A stretch of DNA of 64,000 bases from Halobacillus_B rhizosphaerae (GTDB taxonomy: Bacteria; Bacillota; Bacilli; Bacillales; Halobacillaceae): the NCBI RefSeq assembly GCF_046719735.1, contig NZ_JAUTWQ010000005.1, forward strand, positions 46,493 through 110,492. Reading direction: 5' to 3'. The position numbers and the translations under genes were made by a program. The notes beneath the pieces are model-generated. The model ran no database searches. It was not told the DNA's origin and was given only the letters and a program-made list of their open reading frames with translations. Positions 1-9,520 of the stretch are shown piece by piece (within the stretch, counting starts at the first letter, position 1; each line of letters begins with the position of its first letter).

Positions 1-1524
1 ATTATGGACACAGCTGAAATTCCTACAATGGATGCTTCACTTGCAACTGATACCGTTGCCTTCCAATGGCTGGGTTCAACTACAGACGGACTTTATCGTC
101 TAGGCAAAGATGCAAAAGCTGAGCCTGGAATTGCAAAATCTAATGACGTAAGTGATGACGGTCTTACATGGACATTCCATTTACGTGATGATGCTAAATG
201 GTCTAATGGCGACCCGGTAACAGCTAACGACTTTGTATACGCTTGGCAGCGTGCTGTAAACCCGGATACTGGATCTGAGTATGGTCCTTACATGATGGGC
301 GGCGTTATTAAAAACGCTGAAGCTATTGCTAACGGAGACAAGCCAGTAGATGAGCTTGGCGTTGAAGCAAAAGACGATACTACATTTGTAGTTACTCTTG
401 AAAAGCCAATTCCTTACTTCAAATCTCTAACTACTTTCGGAACATTCCTACCATTAAACAAGAAATTTGTTGAAGAAAAAGGCGACAAATATGCACTGGA
501 AGCGGACACTCTTCTTTCAAACGGTCCTTTCAAAATTACTGAATGGAATCATGGTGAAGGCTGGACGCTAGAAAAGAACGAAGATTACTGGGATGCAGAA
601 AACGTTAAACTTAAAAAGATTAACGTTAAAGTTGTAAAAGATACTGCTACTGGTGTAAACCTTTATGAAACAGGTCAAGTTGACCGTACAAATCTATCTG
701 CAGAATTTGTAGATCAGTATCGTTCTTCAGATGACTACAAGATTAAAGAAGAACCAACCTTGTTCTATTTGAAAATTAACCAAACAGCTAACGACATTCT
801 AGGAAATGTTAAAGCACGTAAAGCTATGCAAATGGTTATTGACCGTAAGAGTATGGTTGACGTAATTCTTAATAACGGTTCTATTCCTGCTGTAGGTGAC
901 GTTCCTAAGAACTTCGTTAAAGATCCAGAATCTGGTGATGACTTCCGTGATGTTAACGGAGATCTAGTAACTTATGATGTGGATAAAGCTAAAAAACTTT
1001 GGAACGAAGCTAAAAAAGAAGTAGGAAAAGATTCATTTGAAATCGAGTATCTTGGCGGCGACACTGAAACTGCGAAGAACATGGATGCTTACATTAAAGA
1101 TCAGCTTGAACAATTAGATGGTCTTACAATTAAAGTAACTTCTGTACCATTTAAAGAGCGTCTGAAACGTGATACTGCTATGGATTATCAGCTTCAGAAT
1201 TCCGGTTGGGGTCCTGACTACATTGATCCAAATACCTTCTTAAATATGTGGGTAACGGATGGTGGAAACAACATGACTGGTTACTCCAGCGAAAAATATG
1301 ACAACCTTATCAAGCAAGCTAATGATGAGTATGCTCTTGAACCAGAAAAACGTTTCCAAAACTTCTTGAAAGCTGAAAAAATGCTAATCCAAGATGACGC
1401 TGTACTAGTACCGCTTTATCAGCGTGCACTTGCACAACTTTGGAAACCTTATGTTAAAGATGTTCAAGTTAACCCAATGGGGGCAGACTATAGCTACAAA
1501 TACGCTTATATTGAAGGTAAATAA
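1..1524 (+). CDS. oppA: Oligopeptide ABC transporter substrate-binding protein, 5' end missing
   Basis: Extracellular lipid-anchored receptor that would deliver oligopeptides to the OppBCDF permease. The frame is open from base 1, so the signal peptide, lipobox and N-terminus lie outside the window; the first internal Met at base 4 is not a plausible start. About 507 residues remain, showing the SBP_bac_5 fold with the typical opening (mature-protein TAEIPTMDAS-like segment), a WTFHLRDDAKWSNGDPV motif and a Tyr/Trp-rich peptide-binding region. It is followed by a hairpin and then oppBCDF on the same strand. Family assignment is secure; peptide preference cannot be read from sequence. Confidence 0.95.
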   Translation: MMDTAEIPTMDASLATDTVAFQWLGSTTDGLYRLGKDAKAEPGIAKSNDVSDDGLTWTFHLRDDAKWSNGDPVTANDFVYAWQRAVNPDTGSEYGPYMMGGVIKNAEAIANGDKPVDELGVEAKDDTTFVVTLEKPIPYFKSLTTFGTFLPLNKKFVEEKGDKYALEADTLLSNGPFKITEWNHGEGWTLEKNEDYWDAENVKLKKINVKVVKDTATGVNLYETGQVDRTNLSAEFVDQYRSSDDYKIKEEPTLFYLKINQTANDILGNVKARKAMQMVIDRKSMVDVILNNGSIPAVGDVPKNFVKDPESGDDFRDVNGDLVTYDVDKAKKLWNEAKKEVGKDSFEIEYLGGDTETAKNMDAYIKDQLEQLDGLTIKVTSVPFKERLKRDTAMDYQLQNSGWGPDYIDPNTFLNMWVTDGGNNMTGYSSEKYDNLIKQANDEYALEPEKRFQNFLKAEKMLIQDDAVLVPLYQRALAQLWKPYVKDVQVNPMGADYSYKYAYIEGK

Positions 1525-1570
1525 TTACCATTTGAACCTTTTCGAATTAAATATAGGCTGACTTAATAGG

Positions 1571-1613
1571 GGAGAGAGTATATAGCCATCTAGCTGGCGT
1601 ATGCTCTCTTTTT
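1571..1613 (+). terminator. Hairpin with T-run between oppA and oppB
   Basis: An AGAGAG-TATA arm pairs with TATGCTCTCT, enclosing a second GCCA/TGGC stem, followed by five T. In opp operons a partial terminator after the receptor gene usually lets oppA be made in excess over the permease; that role is inferred here. Confidence 0.7.
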
Positions 1614-1703
1614 CCCTGTAAACAAAGTTTTCTAATAATAGACAAATTTCTGTCATTTCAATAAACTATAGGTAAGGGTTTAAATTTAATAGGAGGTGTG
1701 GAG

Positions 1704-2630
1704 ATGACTCGTTATATAATTCAAAGACTAATCTACATGATTATAACGATGTTCTTAATTGCTACATTTACGTTTTTCTTAATGAAGTTCCTGCCAGGTA
1801 CTCCTCTGACAGCTGCAGATAAGCTATCAGAAGCTCAACAAGCTATTGTATTAGAGAAGTATGGCTTGAATGATCCTGTTCCTGTTCAATACTTTGACTA
1901 CATTACCGGCTTGTTCCAAGGAGATTTAGGGATTTCTTTCCAGTTTGATAATCGTGAAGTTTCCACGATCATCATGGAACGCATGGGACCCTCACTTCAG
2001 TTAGGTTTCCAGGCAATGCTTATAGGAACAATTTTTGGTATGCTGCTTGGATTAGTTTCCGCAATTTATCACAATGGTTTCTTAGACTATGGTTCTGTAT
2101 TTCTTGCGGTAATTGGTAAATCAATTCCTTCGTTTGTGTTTGCTGGAATTTTGCAATACTTTATCGCTGTAAAGTTAGGCTGGTTCCCAGTTGCATTGTG
2201 GGAAGGCTGGGAATACTCTGTCTTACCAACGGTCGCGTTGGCCATCTTCCCAATTGCAGTTGCAGCCCGCTTTATGAGAACAGAAATGCTCGAAGTATTG
2301 GGATCCGATTACATTACTACTGCCCGTGCTAAGGGTGTAAACAAATTTGGTGTCGTATTTAAGCACGGTGTCCGTAATGCTTTGATACCTCTTGTAACGG
2401 TACTTGGGCCATTGGCAGTAAGTTTGATGACGGGTACATTGGTTATAGAAAACATCTTTGCTGTACCAGGGATTGGTGAGCAGTTCGTAAAAGCGATTAA
2501 TACTAATGATTTTCCTATTATTATGGGTACTACGTTATTACTTGCTTTCCTTTTCATCTTCATCATCCTGGTCATTGACTTGCTATACGGTGTCATTGAT
2601 CCTAGAATCCGACTTGCAGAAGGAGAGTAG
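1704..2630 (+). CDS. oppB: Oligopeptide ABC transporter permease OppB
   Basis: Inner-membrane permease subunit, 308 residues, about six transmembrane segments, with the BPD-type EAA loop near residues 210-230 (ARAKGVNKFGVVFKHG) that docks on the ATPase subunits. ATG 1704 is chosen because AGGAGG (1691-1696) lies 7 nt upstream; the in-frame GTG at 1698 touches the Shine-Dalgarno and is unlikely. It is followed 6 nt later by oppC. Partner subunits OppC, OppD and OppF are all present downstream. Confidence 0.93.
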   Translation: MTRYIIQRLIYMIITMFLIATFTFFLMKFLPGTPLTAADKLSEAQQAIVLEKYGLNDPVPVQYFDYITGLFQGDLGISFQFDNREVSTIIMERMGPSLQLGFQAMLIGTIFGMLLGLVSAIYHNGFLDYGSVFLAVIGKSIPSFVFAGILQYFIAVKLGWFPVALWEGWEYSVLPTVALAIFPIAVAARFMRTEMLEVLGSDYITTARAKGVNKFGVVFKHGVRNALIPLVTVLGPLAVSLMTGTLVIENIFAVPGIGEQFVKAINTNDFPIIMGTTLLLAFLFIFIILVIDLLYGVIDPRIRLAEGE

Positions 2631-2636
2631 TCATTT

Positions 2637-3767
2637 ATGGAAAACCAAAAACCATCGAAAGATTTATTTGTACCCGTAGATACGCAGAACTCAGAAACTG
2701 AGAAGATAACCCGGCCAAGTCTTTCTTTTTGGCAGGACTCATTTAGGCGCTTACGTAAAAACGTAGGAGCTATGATTGGATTAGCGGTTTTAATTATTTT
2801 GATTTTAATGGCCGCTTTTGGACCCTATATGAATCAATACGGTCAATATGAACAAGATCTATCAAGAGCTAAAATGCCGCCTAAAGTTGAAGGGCTGGAG
2901 TGGCTCGGCCTTAATGGCACACTTTCAGACACATCGAAAGGCGATACAGTAGAAGAAGCAACAAAGAAAGCTATGATGAGATTTAACAATCAGGAAGATT
3001 ACATTAAAACAGAAGTTGTAAATGATGGAAGTAATGGAAATCCGGCAAAAGTTAAAGCCGTATATGATGTATATGCAGCAAAGGATCTGAAAGAAAACTT
3101 TTGGTTTGGTACAGACGGACTTGGCCGTGATTTATGGACAAGAACCTGGGAAGGCACACGTATCTCTTTATATATTGCTTTCTTAGCGGCCGCGATTGAT
3201 ATGCTGATTGGCGTTGCTTACGGTGGTATTTCTGGATATTATGGAGGAAGAATTGATAACTACATGCAGAGAATCATTGAGATTCTTTTAGGTATTCCTA
3301 ACCTAGTCGTTGTCATTCTAATGATTCTGATTCTAGAACCAGGGTTATTATCCATCACCATAGCGATAACGGTAACCGGCTGGATATCGATGGCAAGGAT
3401 CGTCAGAGGACAGATTCTGAAGCTGAAAAGCCAGGAATTTGTTTTAGCCTCGAAAACATTAGGGGCACCTGATGGTAAAATTATTAGAAAACACTTAATT
3501 CCGAACGTTACTGGTTTAATTGTTATCAATACAATGTTTACGATTCCAGCAGCTATTTTCTTCGAAGCTTTCTTAAGCTTTATTGGTCTCGGTATGCCGA
3601 CGCCAATTGCTTCACTGGGAACATTGATTGAAGACGGTTTTAAATCGTTGCAGATATATCCACATATTTTATTATTCCCGGCCATAGTTATTTCTCTTCT
3701 AATGATAGGGTTTAACGTATTGGCGGACGGTCTTCGTGATGCATTTGATCCGAAGATGCGCGAATAG
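2637..3767 (+). CDS. oppC: Oligopeptide ABC transporter permease OppC, with extra extracytoplasmic segment
   Basis: Second permease subunit, 376 residues; B. subtilis OppC is about 305. The first membrane segment (residues about 42-65) is followed by a hydrophilic stretch of roughly 85 residues (about 70-155) before the FGTDGLGRDLWTR motif that normally follows much sooner. The EAA loop (SKTLGAPDGKIIRKHLIPN) is present near residue 270. The insert is rich in Lys, Asp and Glu and would lie outside the membrane next to OppA. Its Shine-Dalgarno AGGAG lies in the end of oppB. Family is secure; the function of the insert is unknown. Confidence 0.92.
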   Translation: MENQKPSKDLFVPVDTQNSETEKITRPSLSFWQDSFRRLRKNVGAMIGLAVLIILILMAAFGPYMNQYGQYEQDLSRAKMPPKVEGLEWLGLNGTLSDTSKGDTVEEATKKAMMRFNNQEDYIKTEVVNDGSNGNPAKVKAVYDVYAAKDLKENFWFGTDGLGRDLWTRTWEGTRISLYIAFLAAAIDMLIGVAYGGISGYYGGRIDNYMQRIIEILLGIPNLVVVILMILILEPGLLSITIAITVTGWISMARIVRGQILKLKSQEFVLASKTLGAPDGKIIRKHLIPNVTGLIVINTMFTIPAAIFFEAFLSFIGLGMPTPIASLGTLIEDGFKSLQIYPHILLFPAIVISLLMIGFNVLADGLRDAFDPKMRE

Positions 3768-3783
3768 GAGGTAGGTGTACAGA

Positions 3784-4842
3784 ATGGAAAAATTTCTTGA
3801 AGTTAAAAATATGCATGTATCCTTTGACACCTATGGCGGTGAAGTAAAAGCTGTACGTGGGGTAAGTTTTGATTTAAATAGAGGAGAAACGCTTGCCATT
3901 GTTGGAGAATCAGGTTCTGGTAAATCTGTAACAACGAAGGCATTAATGCGGTTAATCCCTTCTCCTCCGGGTCGTATCAAAGAGGGAGAAATCCTGTTTG
4001 AAGGAAGAGACCTGGTTAAGAAAAGTGAAAAGCAAATGCAGAAAATTCGTGGTAAGGAAATCTCTATGATTTTTCAGGATCCTATGACTTCACTAAATCC
4101 GACGATGAAGGTCGGAAACCAGATTATGGAAGGTCTGATTAAACACCAGAAAATGAACCGCTCCCAAGCGAGGAAACGGGTTATTGAATTACTGGATTTA
4201 GTAGGAATTCCTGATCCTGAAAACCGTATTAAGCAATACCCGCACCAATTCTCTGGTGGAATGCGTCAGCGTGTGGTAGTAGCCATTGCGCTTGCCTGTA
4301 ATCCTAAATTGCTTATCGCAGATGAACCTACAACAGCGCTTGATGTTACGATTCAAGCTCAAATTCTTGAATTAATGAAAGACATTCAAAAGAAAACGGA
4401 TTCTGCTACGATCTTTATTACTCACGATCTTGGTGTTGTCGCCAATGTCGCAGATCGTGTCGCCGTTATGTATGCAGGTAAAATCGTCGAAATCGGCACA
4501 GTAGATGATATCTTTTATAATCCTAAGCATCCATACACTTGGGGACTGCTTGGCTCAATGCCTTCCCTGGACAGTGAGGATGAAGAATTATATGCGATCC
4601 CTGGGTCGCCTCCTGACTTACTAGACCCGCCAAAAGGAGACGCTTTCGCAGCTCGTAATGAATATGCGATGAAAATTGACTTGGAGCAAGAACCTCCAAT
4701 GTTTAAGATTTCAGATACTCATTATGCTGCTACTTGGCTATTACATGAAGATGCGCCAGACATTGATCCTCCAGCAATCATTAAAAAGCGTATGGAAGGT
4801 ATGGCTAAATCATCAAGCAATGCGAAAGGTGATCATCTATGA
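3784..4842 (+). CDS. oppD: Oligopeptide ABC transporter ATPase OppD
   Basis: Cytoplasmic ATPase that powers peptide uptake. Walker A GESGSGKS is at residues 41-48, the Q-loop FQDPMTSLNP, the signature SGGMRQR and Walker B LLIADEP follow in order, and the C-terminal oligo_HPY extension is present. ATG 3784 is preferred over the GTG at 3775, which lies only 3 nt from the AGGAGG at 3766-3771; the family opens with ME-K-LEV-HVSF. The 3' end overlaps oppF by 4 nt (ATGA), indicating translational coupling. 352 residues. Confidence 0.92.
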   Translation: MEKFLEVKNMHVSFDTYGGEVKAVRGVSFDLNRGETLAIVGESGSGKSVTTKALMRLIPSPPGRIKEGEILFEGRDLVKKSEKQMQKIRGKEISMIFQDPMTSLNPTMKVGNQIMEGLIKHQKMNRSQARKRVIELLDLVGIPDPENRIKQYPHQFSGGMRQRVVVAIALACNPKLLIADEPTTALDVTIQAQILELMKDIQKKTDSATIFITHDLGVVANVADRVAVMYAGKIVEIGTVDDIFYNPKHPYTWGLLGSMPSLDSEDEELYAIPGSPPDLLDPPKGDAFAARNEYAMKIDLEQEPPMFKISDTHYAATWLLHEDAPDIDPPAIIKKRMEGMAKSSSNAKGDHL

Positions 4843-5780
4843 GTGAAAAACAGAAATTATTAGAAATACAAAACCTGAAACAGCATTTTAAAACTGGTAA
4901 ACACAGTGTCGTAAAAGCCGTAGATGGTTTAACCTTTGATATTTACAAAGGAGAAACCTTTGGATTGGTGGGAGAGTCAGGCTGTGGAAAATCCACAACC
5001 GGCCGGACGATTATTCGTCTCTACGATGCCACAGACGGAGAAGTTTATTTTAACGGAGAAAATGTTCACGGTAAGAAAGACCGTGCCGAGTTAAAGAAAT
5101 TCAATCGTGAAATGCAAATGATTTTCCAGGATCCTTATGCTTCCTTAAATCCAAGAATGAAAGTGTTGGATATCATAGCAGAAGGCATGGACATTCACGG
5201 TTTAGCTGAGAATGAGAAACAAAGAAAAGCCAGAGTTCAAGAATTACTTGAAACTGTAGGCTTAAATAAAGAACATGCCAACCGCTATCCTCATGAATTC
5301 AGTGGTGGCCAGCGTCAGCGTATTGGAATTGCCCGAGCTTTAGCGGTAGATCCAAGCTTTATTATTGCGGATGAACCTATTTCAGCTTTGGATGTTTCGA
5401 TTCAAGCACAAGTAGTAAACTTACTAAAGAAACTTCAGCGTGAACACAACTTGACGTACTTGTTCATCGCTCACGATTTGTCGATGGTTAAGTATATCAG
5501 TGACCGTATCGGGGTTATGTACTTTGGGAAAATGGTTGAATTAGCGGATGCAGATGATTTATACAAACATCCTATTCATCCGTATACTCAATCCCTGCTC
5601 TCTGCCATTCCATTACCAGACCCGGATTATGAGCGTTCAAGGGAACGGTTCACATACGATCCTAATGATCATGATACCAGCGAACAACCGGAGTTTCGTG
5701 AAGTTCGTCCCGGCCATTGGGTTTCTTGTACAACCAAAGAATTTGAGCATTATAAAAAAGAACATGGTGTAACCGTATAG
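4839..5780 (+). CDS. oppF: Oligopeptide ABC transporter ATPase OppF
   Basis: Partner ATPase of OppD, 313 residues. Walker A GESGCGKS at residues 45-52, signature SGGQRQR, Walker B FIIADEP and switch His in FIAHD are all visible, followed by the oligo_HPY C-terminal region. Starts in the ATGA overlap with oppD and is the last gene of the operon, closed by a strong terminator. Confidence 0.93.
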   Translation: MSEKQKLLEIQNLKQHFKTGKHSVVKAVDGLTFDIYKGETFGLVGESGCGKSTTGRTIIRLYDATDGEVYFNGENVHGKKDRAELKKFNREMQMIFQDPYASLNPRMKVLDIIAEGMDIHGLAENEKQRKARVQELLETVGLNKEHANRYPHEFSGGQRQRIGIARALAVDPSFIIADEPISALDVSIQAQVVNLLKKLQREHNLTYLFIAHDLSMVKYISDRIGVMYFGKMVELADADDLYKHPIHPYTQSLLSAIPLPDPDYERSRERFTYDPNDHDTSEQPEFREVRPGHWVSCTTKEFEHYKKEHGVTV

Positions 5781-5788
5781 AAAATTCC

Positions 5789-5822
5789 AAGAAAGGCCTT
5801 GCTAGTGCAAGGCCTTTCTTTC
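5789..5822 (+). terminator. opp operon terminator
   Basis: Perfect 13-bp stem AGAAAGGCCTTGC/GCAAGGCCTTTCT with a TAGT loop and a short T tract, 9 nt after the oppF stop. Confidence 0.9.
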
Positions 5823-5956
5823 ATGGATGAAGAAATTTAATAGGTCAATAGGTTCAAAATATGGAAATATAACAAAAATTTGCCTGGAGGATCTGTTCAT
5901 AGCTAGTCATTCTCTTATATAATTAAGGAGAAATCATAAACGGAAGTAGGGTTTAA

Positions 5957-7174
5957 ATGGAAAAAAAACATAGGAACATGATTATTATTCTGGGGATGCT
6001 GATTTCTTTCGCTTTACCTATACATAATGTAGCAGCTGAAGATAATAGTTCTTCTAAAGAAGGGAAGCTCTTGACCGGAAAGGAAATTGCGTTAAAGAAA
6101 CTGGAAGTTCCAAGTCCTGCTGCCCGATATATGTATGACTCCGGGCTCAACTTCAAATACCCTGATGCAGTAAGAGGGATTTATGTTACAGGACCATCAG
6201 CAGGCGGACAACGAATGGCGGGATTAACGAAATTAGTGGAATCGACTGATTTAAATGCTATGGTTATCGACATTAAAGAAGAAAATGGAGATATCACCAT
6301 TAAGCCTGAAAAAGGTTCGCCATATGAAGATATGGCTGAAGACTTTATCGACGAACCTAAGAAATTGCTCAAAACACTTGAAGAAAAAGGAATTTATCCA
6401 ATTGCCAGAGTGGTGGTTTTTAAAGATTCCGAACTGGCAAAAAAACGTCCGGACTTATCTTACACGGACAATGGCAAGGTATGGACAAACAGTAAAGGGG
6501 AAGCCTTCGTTAGTCCTTTTATGAAAGAAGTGTGGGAATATAATGTTGGTATTGCCAAAATGGCTGCTGAACTCGGTTTTCAGGAAATTCAATTTGACTA
6601 TGTACGATTCCCCGAAGGATTTGGTAACCGCGACCATAAGCTATCCTATAGTCAGGGGGATTACGCGGATCTTGAATTGACGGATGTAGAGAAACGTGTG
6701 AAAGCAGTAACCGATTTTGTGAGATATGCTAAGGATAAATTAAAGTACTATGGTGTTGACGTTTCTGTTGATATTTTTGGTTATTCAGCAACGATTAAAG
6801 AAGCTCCAAACATCGGGCAGAATTTCTCGAAGATATCGAGCAATGTCGATGTCATCTCATCGATGATTTATCCAAGTCACTGGGGCCCTTACTTTAATAT
6901 TGCAAAACCCGACACGGAGCCATATAAGTTGGTAAGTGCTTATGCAGAGGTTGAAAATCAAGTCATCAGCAAACTCGATCACAAGCCTACCTCTCGTCCT
7001 TGGATCCAGGACTTTGAAGCTCCATGGTTATACTCTGGACCCACGAAGCAGTATGGTAAAGCTGAAGTAGAAGCACAGATTCGAGCGCTCAATGAACATG
7101 GGATAAATGAATTTCTGCTTTGGAATGCAGGCAATAGTTACACTTCAAATGTCGACTATACTCCAATGGACTAA
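5957..7174 (+). CDS. Secreted putative glycoside hydrolase, DUF4015 family
   Basis: 405 residues with a classic signal peptide (basic MEKKHR, hydrophobic core to about residue 24, cleavage near VAA-ED). The rest matches the DUF4015 / COG1306 TIM-barrel family of putative glycosidases: a GIYVTG opening strand near residue 75, MVIDIKEENG, FQEIQFDYVRFPEG and the terminal FLLWNAGNSYT strand. Acidic residues at strand ends (ID-K-E, FDYVRFPE) fit a retaining glycosidase, but the substrate is unknown. Monocistronic, with its own terminator. ATG 5957 has only a weak upstream ribosome site (GGAAG-like). Confidence 0.8.
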   Translation: MEKKHRNMIIILGMLISFALPIHNVAAEDNSSSKEGKLLTGKEIALKKLEVPSPAARYMYDSGLNFKYPDAVRGIYVTGPSAGGQRMAGLTKLVESTDLNAMVIDIKEENGDITIKPEKGSPYEDMAEDFIDEPKKLLKTLEEKGIYPIARVVVFKDSELAKKRPDLSYTDNGKVWTNSKGEAFVSPFMKEVWEYNVGIAKMAAELGFQEIQFDYVRFPEGFGNRDHKLSYSQGDYADLELTDVEKRVKAVTDFVRYAKDKLKYYGVDVSVDIFGYSATIKEAPNIGQNFSKISSNVDVISSMIYPSHWGPYFNIAKPDTEPYKLVSAYAEVENQVISKLDHKPTSRPWIQDFEAPWLYSGPTKQYGKAEVEAQIRALNEHGINEFLLWNAGNSYTSNVDYTPMD

Positions 7175-7184
7175 AGGGCAGAGG

Positions 7185-7216
7185 AATAGTGCCGGCAGTT
7201 AACCGGCACTATTTTT
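7185..7216 (+). terminator. Terminator after DUF4015 gene
   Basis: AATAGTGCCGG / CCGGCACTATT stem with a loop of about 8 nt, followed by T5. Confidence 0.9.
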
Positions 7217-7273
7217 ATGGTTAAATTTGTCTTATACAGGGTAAAGTATTAATGATAGATGCTTTCAGGGGAT

Positions 7274-7302
7274 TTAACAATTTGGAAATAATTCGGTATA
7301 AT
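7274..7302 (+). promoter_or_regulatory. Sigma-A promoter of yjbC
   Basis: TTAACA (7274-7279), 17-nt spacer, TATAAT (7297-7302), ending 31 nt upstream of the yjbC start. Close to consensus. Confidence 0.75.
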
Positions 7303-7333
7303 AGAATTGACTAAATGACAAGGGAGTAGATCA

Positions 7334-7927
7334 ATGAATTGGTATGAAAAGTTAAACGAATATTTTCCAGTACAGGAAATGAAATCGAAAGAACATATGG
7401 AAGCTTTATTAAAAGAGAAAAGTGAAGTTTACTATAAAGATGAAGGTGAACATCATGTTATGATGTATGCCGAGTTCGATTCTTTTATTTTTATTGACTA
7501 TGTATACGTTTCCACTGCTTCACGCGGTCAAGGTCTTGGCCATAAATTAATTGAAAAAATGAAGGCGAGACAAAAACCAATCATCCTGGAAGTAGAACCG
7601 GTAGATTATGAAGATACCGATTCGGAAAAGAGACTTCGTTTTTACCAGCGTGAAGGGTTCAAGCATGCTCAGTCTATTGGATACACTAGAAAGTCTTTAG
7701 CGACTGATGAACCTAATCAAATGGAAATTCTTTATTGGTCACCTGAAGATGCATCAGAAGAGCATATTTACGAACAGATGAAAAAAATGTATGAAGAAAT
7801 TCACACATATAAAGATGATGAATTTTATGGGAAATCTTACCAGCCGGTGGATGAAGTTCTCACCCTGGACGATGAACGTGAAACGAAGGATATTCTTGAA
7901 GAGTTAGGAAAGTCTAACAAAGCTTAA
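7334..7927 (+). CDS. yjbC: GNAT-family acetyltransferase YjbC
   Basis: 197 residues. The N-terminal two thirds is a GNAT fold: strand Y-AEFDSFIFIDYVYV, acetyl-CoA loop SRGQGLGHKLIEKM (residues about 65-78) and the FYQREGFKHA element. An acidic C-terminal extension follows. It sits directly upstream of spx, as yjbC does in B. subtilis, where the two genes are co-transcribed in thiol stress. Here a strong terminator separates them, so spx probably also has its own promoter. Acceptor substrate unknown. Confidence 0.82.
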   Translation: MNWYEKLNEYFPVQEMKSKEHMEALLKEKSEVYYKDEGEHHVMMYAEFDSFIFIDYVYVSTASRGQGLGHKLIEKMKARQKPIILEVEPVDYEDTDSEKRLRFYQREGFKHAQSIGYTRKSLATDEPNQMEILYWSPEDASEEHIYEQMKKMYEEIHTYKDDEFYGKSYQPVDEVLTLDDERETKDILEELGKSNKA

Positions 7928-7930
7928 TTT

Positions 7931-7969
7931 TGAAAATACCCACCATAATAAATTGGTGGGTATTTTCAA
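7931..7969 (+). terminator. Terminator between yjbC and spx
   Basis: GAAAATACCCACC / GGTGGGTATTTTC 13-bp stem with a loop of about 10 nt and T-rich flank. Confidence 0.85.
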
Positions 7970-8233
7970 TCTCTATTAGTAGTTGAAAATATAATCAAAT
8001 ACATTTAGAAAATTATCTTTTTTAGGTTTTACATAGGTTAATTAGTGGTATACAGTTCTGTGTAAACAAATTCAGTGATTACAAATGCCTGCTATATAGG
8101 TTTCTATTCAAGCAAATATAGATTTTAATTGACAAGTATGTTATAGTTTAGACAGGGTTAATTTATAGTGATTTTAATCTAACAAGTATTTAAATTCTTT
8201 ATCATAATACATTTTGAGGAGTGAAGTTTCTGT

Positions 8234-8629
8234 ATGGTAACACTTTATACCTCACCAAGTTGTACATCTTGCCGTAAAGCAAAAGCTTGGCTTGAAGAAC
8301 ATAACATTTCGTATACTGAAAGAAATATTTTTTCTGAGCCATTAACACTTGATGAAATCAAGGAAATTCTGCGCATGACAGAAGATGGAACAGAAGAGAT
8401 TATCTCCACACGCTCTAAAGTATTCCAAAAACTAAAAATTGATTTTGATCAGCTTCCTATGCAAGACTTGTTTGATCTCATTCAAGAGAATCCTGGATTG
8501 CTTCGCCGTCCGATAATCATTGATGACAAACGTCTGCAGGTTGGATACAATGAAGATGAAATTCGTCGCTTCCTTCCAAGAAGCGTACGCACTTTCCAAT
8601 TAAAAGAAGCTCAAAAATTAGTTAACTAA
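8234..8629 (+). CDS. spx: Transcriptional regulator Spx
   Basis: 131 residues, the family length. Spx binds the alpha subunit of RNA polymerase and redirects transcription during disulfide stress. The CxxC redox switch is at Cys10/Cys13 in an ArsC-like fold, and the conserved RRPIIID strand follows. It is normally degraded by ClpXP with the adaptor YjbH, encoded at 13851-14735 here. TGAGGAG precedes the ATG by about 10 nt. A 260-bp gene-free leader suggests its own regulation, although I could not place a convincing promoter: a TTGACA at 8129 lacks a -10 at the right distance. Confidence 0.96.
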   Translation: MVTLYTSPSCTSCRKAKAWLEEHNISYTERNIFSEPLTLDEIKEILRMTEDGTEEIISTRSKVFQKLKIDFDQLPMQDLFDLIQENPGLLRRPIIIDDKRLQVGYNEDEIRRFLPRSVRTFQLKEAQKLVN

Positions 8630-8636
8630 ATAGTGG

Positions 8637-8676
8637 AAGGCTGTCCAGCTCACCAGAGTCCGGCAGCCTTTTTTAT
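8637..8676 (+). terminator. spx terminator
   Basis: AAGGCTG.. / ..GGCAGCCTT stem followed by T6. May also serve the convergent yjbE. Confidence 0.85.
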
Positions 8677-8687
8677 TTAAAAAATTT

Positions 8688-9356
8688 TCATATGACTTCT
8701 GAGGAATTCCTTTTGTTCAGTACATAACCAGACACTATTATGATAATGACCATTGCTATGGGCAAATAGTGTTGAATGTAAGGGTAGGATAAGATTATTC
8801 TCAGCACTTGCTGATCTTCCAGCACCATTTCTGCAGCCGTATAAGCAAGAATTCCTGCCCCAAAATAAATAAGAAGTGGAAAATGATCCATTAGCATAAG
8901 GATAAAACGGCTTCCCCAGACAATAATAGGGACAGATACAAGTAAACCCACTATGACCAGCGCAATGTTATCATGGGCTGCACCAGCAATTGCCAGAACG
9001 TTATCAAAGCCCATAACAATGTCGGCAAATACAATAGTTCTTACAGCGGAAAATAAACTGTCACTTGCCTTAATGTTTTCAGAATCATCCTTTTCCGTCA
9101 ACAATTTCATGGCGATGTAAAACAGAAGCAAGCCGCCAATAAGTTTCAAAAACGGGATTTGCAATAAATAAAGGGCAATGGCTGTGAGAAGGACTCTGGC
9201 AGCAACGGCTAAGCCTGTCCCAAGGAAAATGGCTTTATTTCTTTGGTGGGGAGGAAGTCTGCGGCTAGCTAGAGCAATGACGACCGCATTATCACCACCT
9301 AAAATTATGTCGATGCTGATGATGATTAATATGGGTTCAAGTGTTTCCCAACTCAT
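8688..9356 (-). CDS. yjbE: TerC-family membrane protein, YjbE type
   Basis: 222 residues with about seven membrane segments. It carries the two TerC signatures with acidic residues inside membrane helices: DIILGGDNAVVIALA (residues about 16-30) and DIVMGFDNVLAIAG (about 111-124). TerC proteins of Bacillus are implicated in Mn(II) efflux and metalation of exported enzymes. The position next to spx and mecA matches B. subtilis yjbE. No yybP-ykoY manganese riboswitch is evident upstream. AGGAGG precedes the ATG. Confidence 0.85.
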   Translation of the reverse strand: MSWETLEPILIIISIDIILGGDNAVVIALASRRLPPHQRNKAIFLGTGLAVAARVLLTAIALYLLQIPFLKLIGGLLLFYIAMKLLTEKDDSENIKASDSLFSAVRTIVFADIVMGFDNVLAIAGAAHDNIALVIVGLLVSVPIIVWGSRFILMLMDHFPLLIYFGAGILAYTAAEMVLEDQQVLRIILSYPYIQHYLPIAMVIIIIVSGYVLNKRNSSEVI

Positions 9357-9491
9357 TTGAAATTTCCTCCTCTATGTAGTGACAAACTGATAAAAATAGT
9401 CTAGAATAAAACATCAACTTAAAAATTCTTGGTTCTTTTGGAAAGGTGGAAAGCTTGGTTCTGGTTATAAGCTGATTTAAAAGCAATTTGT

Positions 9492-9520
9492 TTTCCATTT
9501 AGCCATTACTGTCATACAAT
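9492..9520 (+). promoter_or_regulatory. Possible mecA promoter
   Basis: TTTCCA, 17-nt spacer, TACAAT, about 135 nt upstream of mecA. The -35 is weak. Confidence 0.35.

Noticed and set aside
8129..8134. TTGACA upstream of spx as a -35
   Set aside because: No -10-like hexamer at 16-18 nt; TATAGT lies only 8 nt away.
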